Origin: Actinomortierella ambigua
Lineage: Eukaryota; Mortierellomycota; Mortierellomycetes; Mortierellales; Mortierellaceae
Assembly (NCBI GenBank): GCA_016098155.1
Contig: JAAAJB010000308.1
Span: 1 to 41,909 of the forward strand
DNA: 41,909 nt
Direction of reading: 5' to 3'
Of this stretch, positions 40,690-41,909 are shown piece after piece. The position numbers and the translations under genes were made by a program. Under the pieces are notes generated by a model. That model was not told the DNA's origin and made no database searches. It saw only the letters and a program-made list of their open reading frames with translations. Each line of letters starts with the position of its first letter. Positions within the stretch are counted from its first letter, which is position 1.

Positions 40690-41725
40690 CCCCACGGAAG
40701 AGAGTCGCACACAATATCGCAAAACTGAGAGGGAGGTTCTCTCACTCCCCATCCCCTCACATTCGACCGAGCAGTTGCTCATGAATAATGCTCGTTCCAT
40801 CCTTGGTCCGAGTCTGCAATGAGACGACTCATTCCTCATGCTCGCTGGCAGGTCCATTCCACAGTGTTATTGGTGGAGGGTGCTGCCCACTTGTTACGCG
40901 TCTGGCTGGTTGGAGGCCACAACAAGGTTAAGAGTCGCGTAAACCAGTGTCAGAGCCTCGGCGGAGAGCAAACGTGGACCGTGTGAGTGTGTTTCTGGCG
41001 AGTGCGCGCTGGGCATGGTGGGAAGAGAGTGGTGAATGAAAGAAGGAGGAATGGAGACCTCCATTGCACAAGCAGCATTCTTGTTTGCTCGTGTTTACAT
41101 GGCCCTGCAGGGGCTAGGCAGTGTGGGGTGGGCGGTGTGCGTACAGCAGTAATACATGTCAAACAAGGAGAGCCCTGCACGAGAGGTACACAGGACGCGT
41201 CCGAACTATTGCTAGACAACAAACATTCTCGCCATTGCTGCCGAGAGAATGAGTGCATGGTGGAGGTAGCGACCTTTACCCATTCCCACAAGTGGATGCA
41301 CACAAAGTACAGTCGAGCGGTCATGTTTCCCTCCAGGCAAACGCCGTTCTCTCTACAAGTAAACACCCTGAGCGGATAAAACCTATGCTGGATGTAGAAG
41401 AGACGTTGTTGCTGGAGGAGAGTGAGGCTCGGAGATGGTTGTTGGCACTCAAAGGGTAGACATCGCACCATCCTCTATCGCCGTTTTCCACTTGGCTCCT
41501 TCATGCCGTTTTTCTCTTTTATGCTGACCGTTGTCACCGTTGACGGGTGATAACCACTTGAGCATTAAAGAGTAGGAGAGCAGTGGTTAGCATCTCGAGT
41601 CCCATGAAGGGGATATAGACAACCATAACCATCGAGACCGAGAGGGATGCTGGCATCGAGCACTCATTATGCTACGAGGTGGGAAGATGGGAGGGGACGC
41701 TTGCCCTGTGGACCGCAGTACTTGT
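40690..41725. other. Intergenic, no supported gene
   Basis: Open frames on both strands (173 codons minus near 41471-40950; 130 codons plus near 40987-41379) overlap one another and show no domain. The left part may include further ACC debris too decayed to read. Confidence 0.35.
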
Positions 41726-41732
41726 TTCTCCA

Positions 41733-41738
41733 TATAAA
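41733..41738 (+). promoter_or_regulatory. TATA box of a gene running off the right edge
   Basis: TATAAA within CCATATAAACC is followed by a pyrimidine-rich leader (41760-41810) and then a consensus splice donor AAG|GTAAGC with the intron starting at 41821. The first exon seems to be non-coding here; the coding part lies beyond the window. Confidence 0.6.
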
Positions 41739-41909
41739 CCGCCAGTTGTTCTCGCTTTCTGGTTTCTCTCTTTCCTTCCTTTCCATCACTCGCCTCCCTC
41801 TCCACCTCTCTTCGAACAAGGTAAGCATCCACTCTTCACCCACACCTTCCCCACCTCCTCCTTCTCTCGACACACACATCCGTTGCCCCTCCACCACCAC
41901 CTTGTTGTT

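Noticed and set aside
40950..41471. 173-codon minus-strand ORF and overlapping plus-strand ORF
   Set aside because: Both are open over the same stretch, neither has domain features, and composition resembles intergenic sequence.

Overview
This window is nuclear DNA from a filamentous or early-diverging fungus, most likely Mucoromycota (Mortierella- or Glomus-like). That placement is inference. It rests on short GT..AG introns of about 60-230 bp, C/T-rich leaders before start codons, a tyrosine-kinase-like (TKL) kinase fused to a long Sel1 array, and a Crypton-type tyrosine recombinase with a GCR1_C tail. There are no operons. Most of the longest reading frames needed splicing to give sensible proteins, and I give the exon model for each.

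Layout, left to right. (1) 1-7.7 kb: two direct copies of a TKL kinase/Sel1-repeat gene on the minus strand. The left copy runs off the edge; the right copy (6698-3847) is complete but has lost part of its Sel1 array to a small frameshift. An NAD(P)-dependent epimerase-like gene (1822-2844) lies between them. (2) 7.7-10.6 kb: no clear gene, but two large, diverged palindromes centred near 8716 and 9575, the first preceded by promoter-like sequence. (3) 10.7-24.6 kb: the housekeeping core: a small secreted beta-trefoil-like protein, a DUF726 (Mil1/TMCO4-like) protein, phosphomevalonate kinase (ERG8), a LAG1-type ceramide synthase and a small hemerythrin-domain protein. (4) 25-36.3 kb: an accessory island. 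It holds an assembly gap, an intact three-exon Crypton-type recombinase, a divergent Myb/SANT-like gene facing a gutted PIF/Harbinger-like transposase end, a nine-exon gene with a possible PD-(D/E)XK-like core, a decayed tandem copy of that gene, a repeat of about 260 bp present three times, and an inverted copy of the repeat module seen upstream of the kinases. (5) 36.4-41.9 kb: a Q/D-rich orphan protein with an overlapping upstream ORF, a peroxisomal delta3,delta2-enoyl-CoA isomerase ending in AKL, a frame-broken acetyl-CoA carboxylase fragment, and the promoter and first splice donor of a gene that continues off the right edge.

The housekeeping genes touch lipid metabolism at several points (mevalonate pathway, ceramide synthesis, unsaturated fatty acid beta-oxidation, a lipase-fold protein), but nothing shows they are co-regulated. 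The most interesting parts are the palindromic locus at 8.5-9.9 kb, the kinase/Sel1 duplication and its array decay, and the transposon-rich 25-36 kb island.
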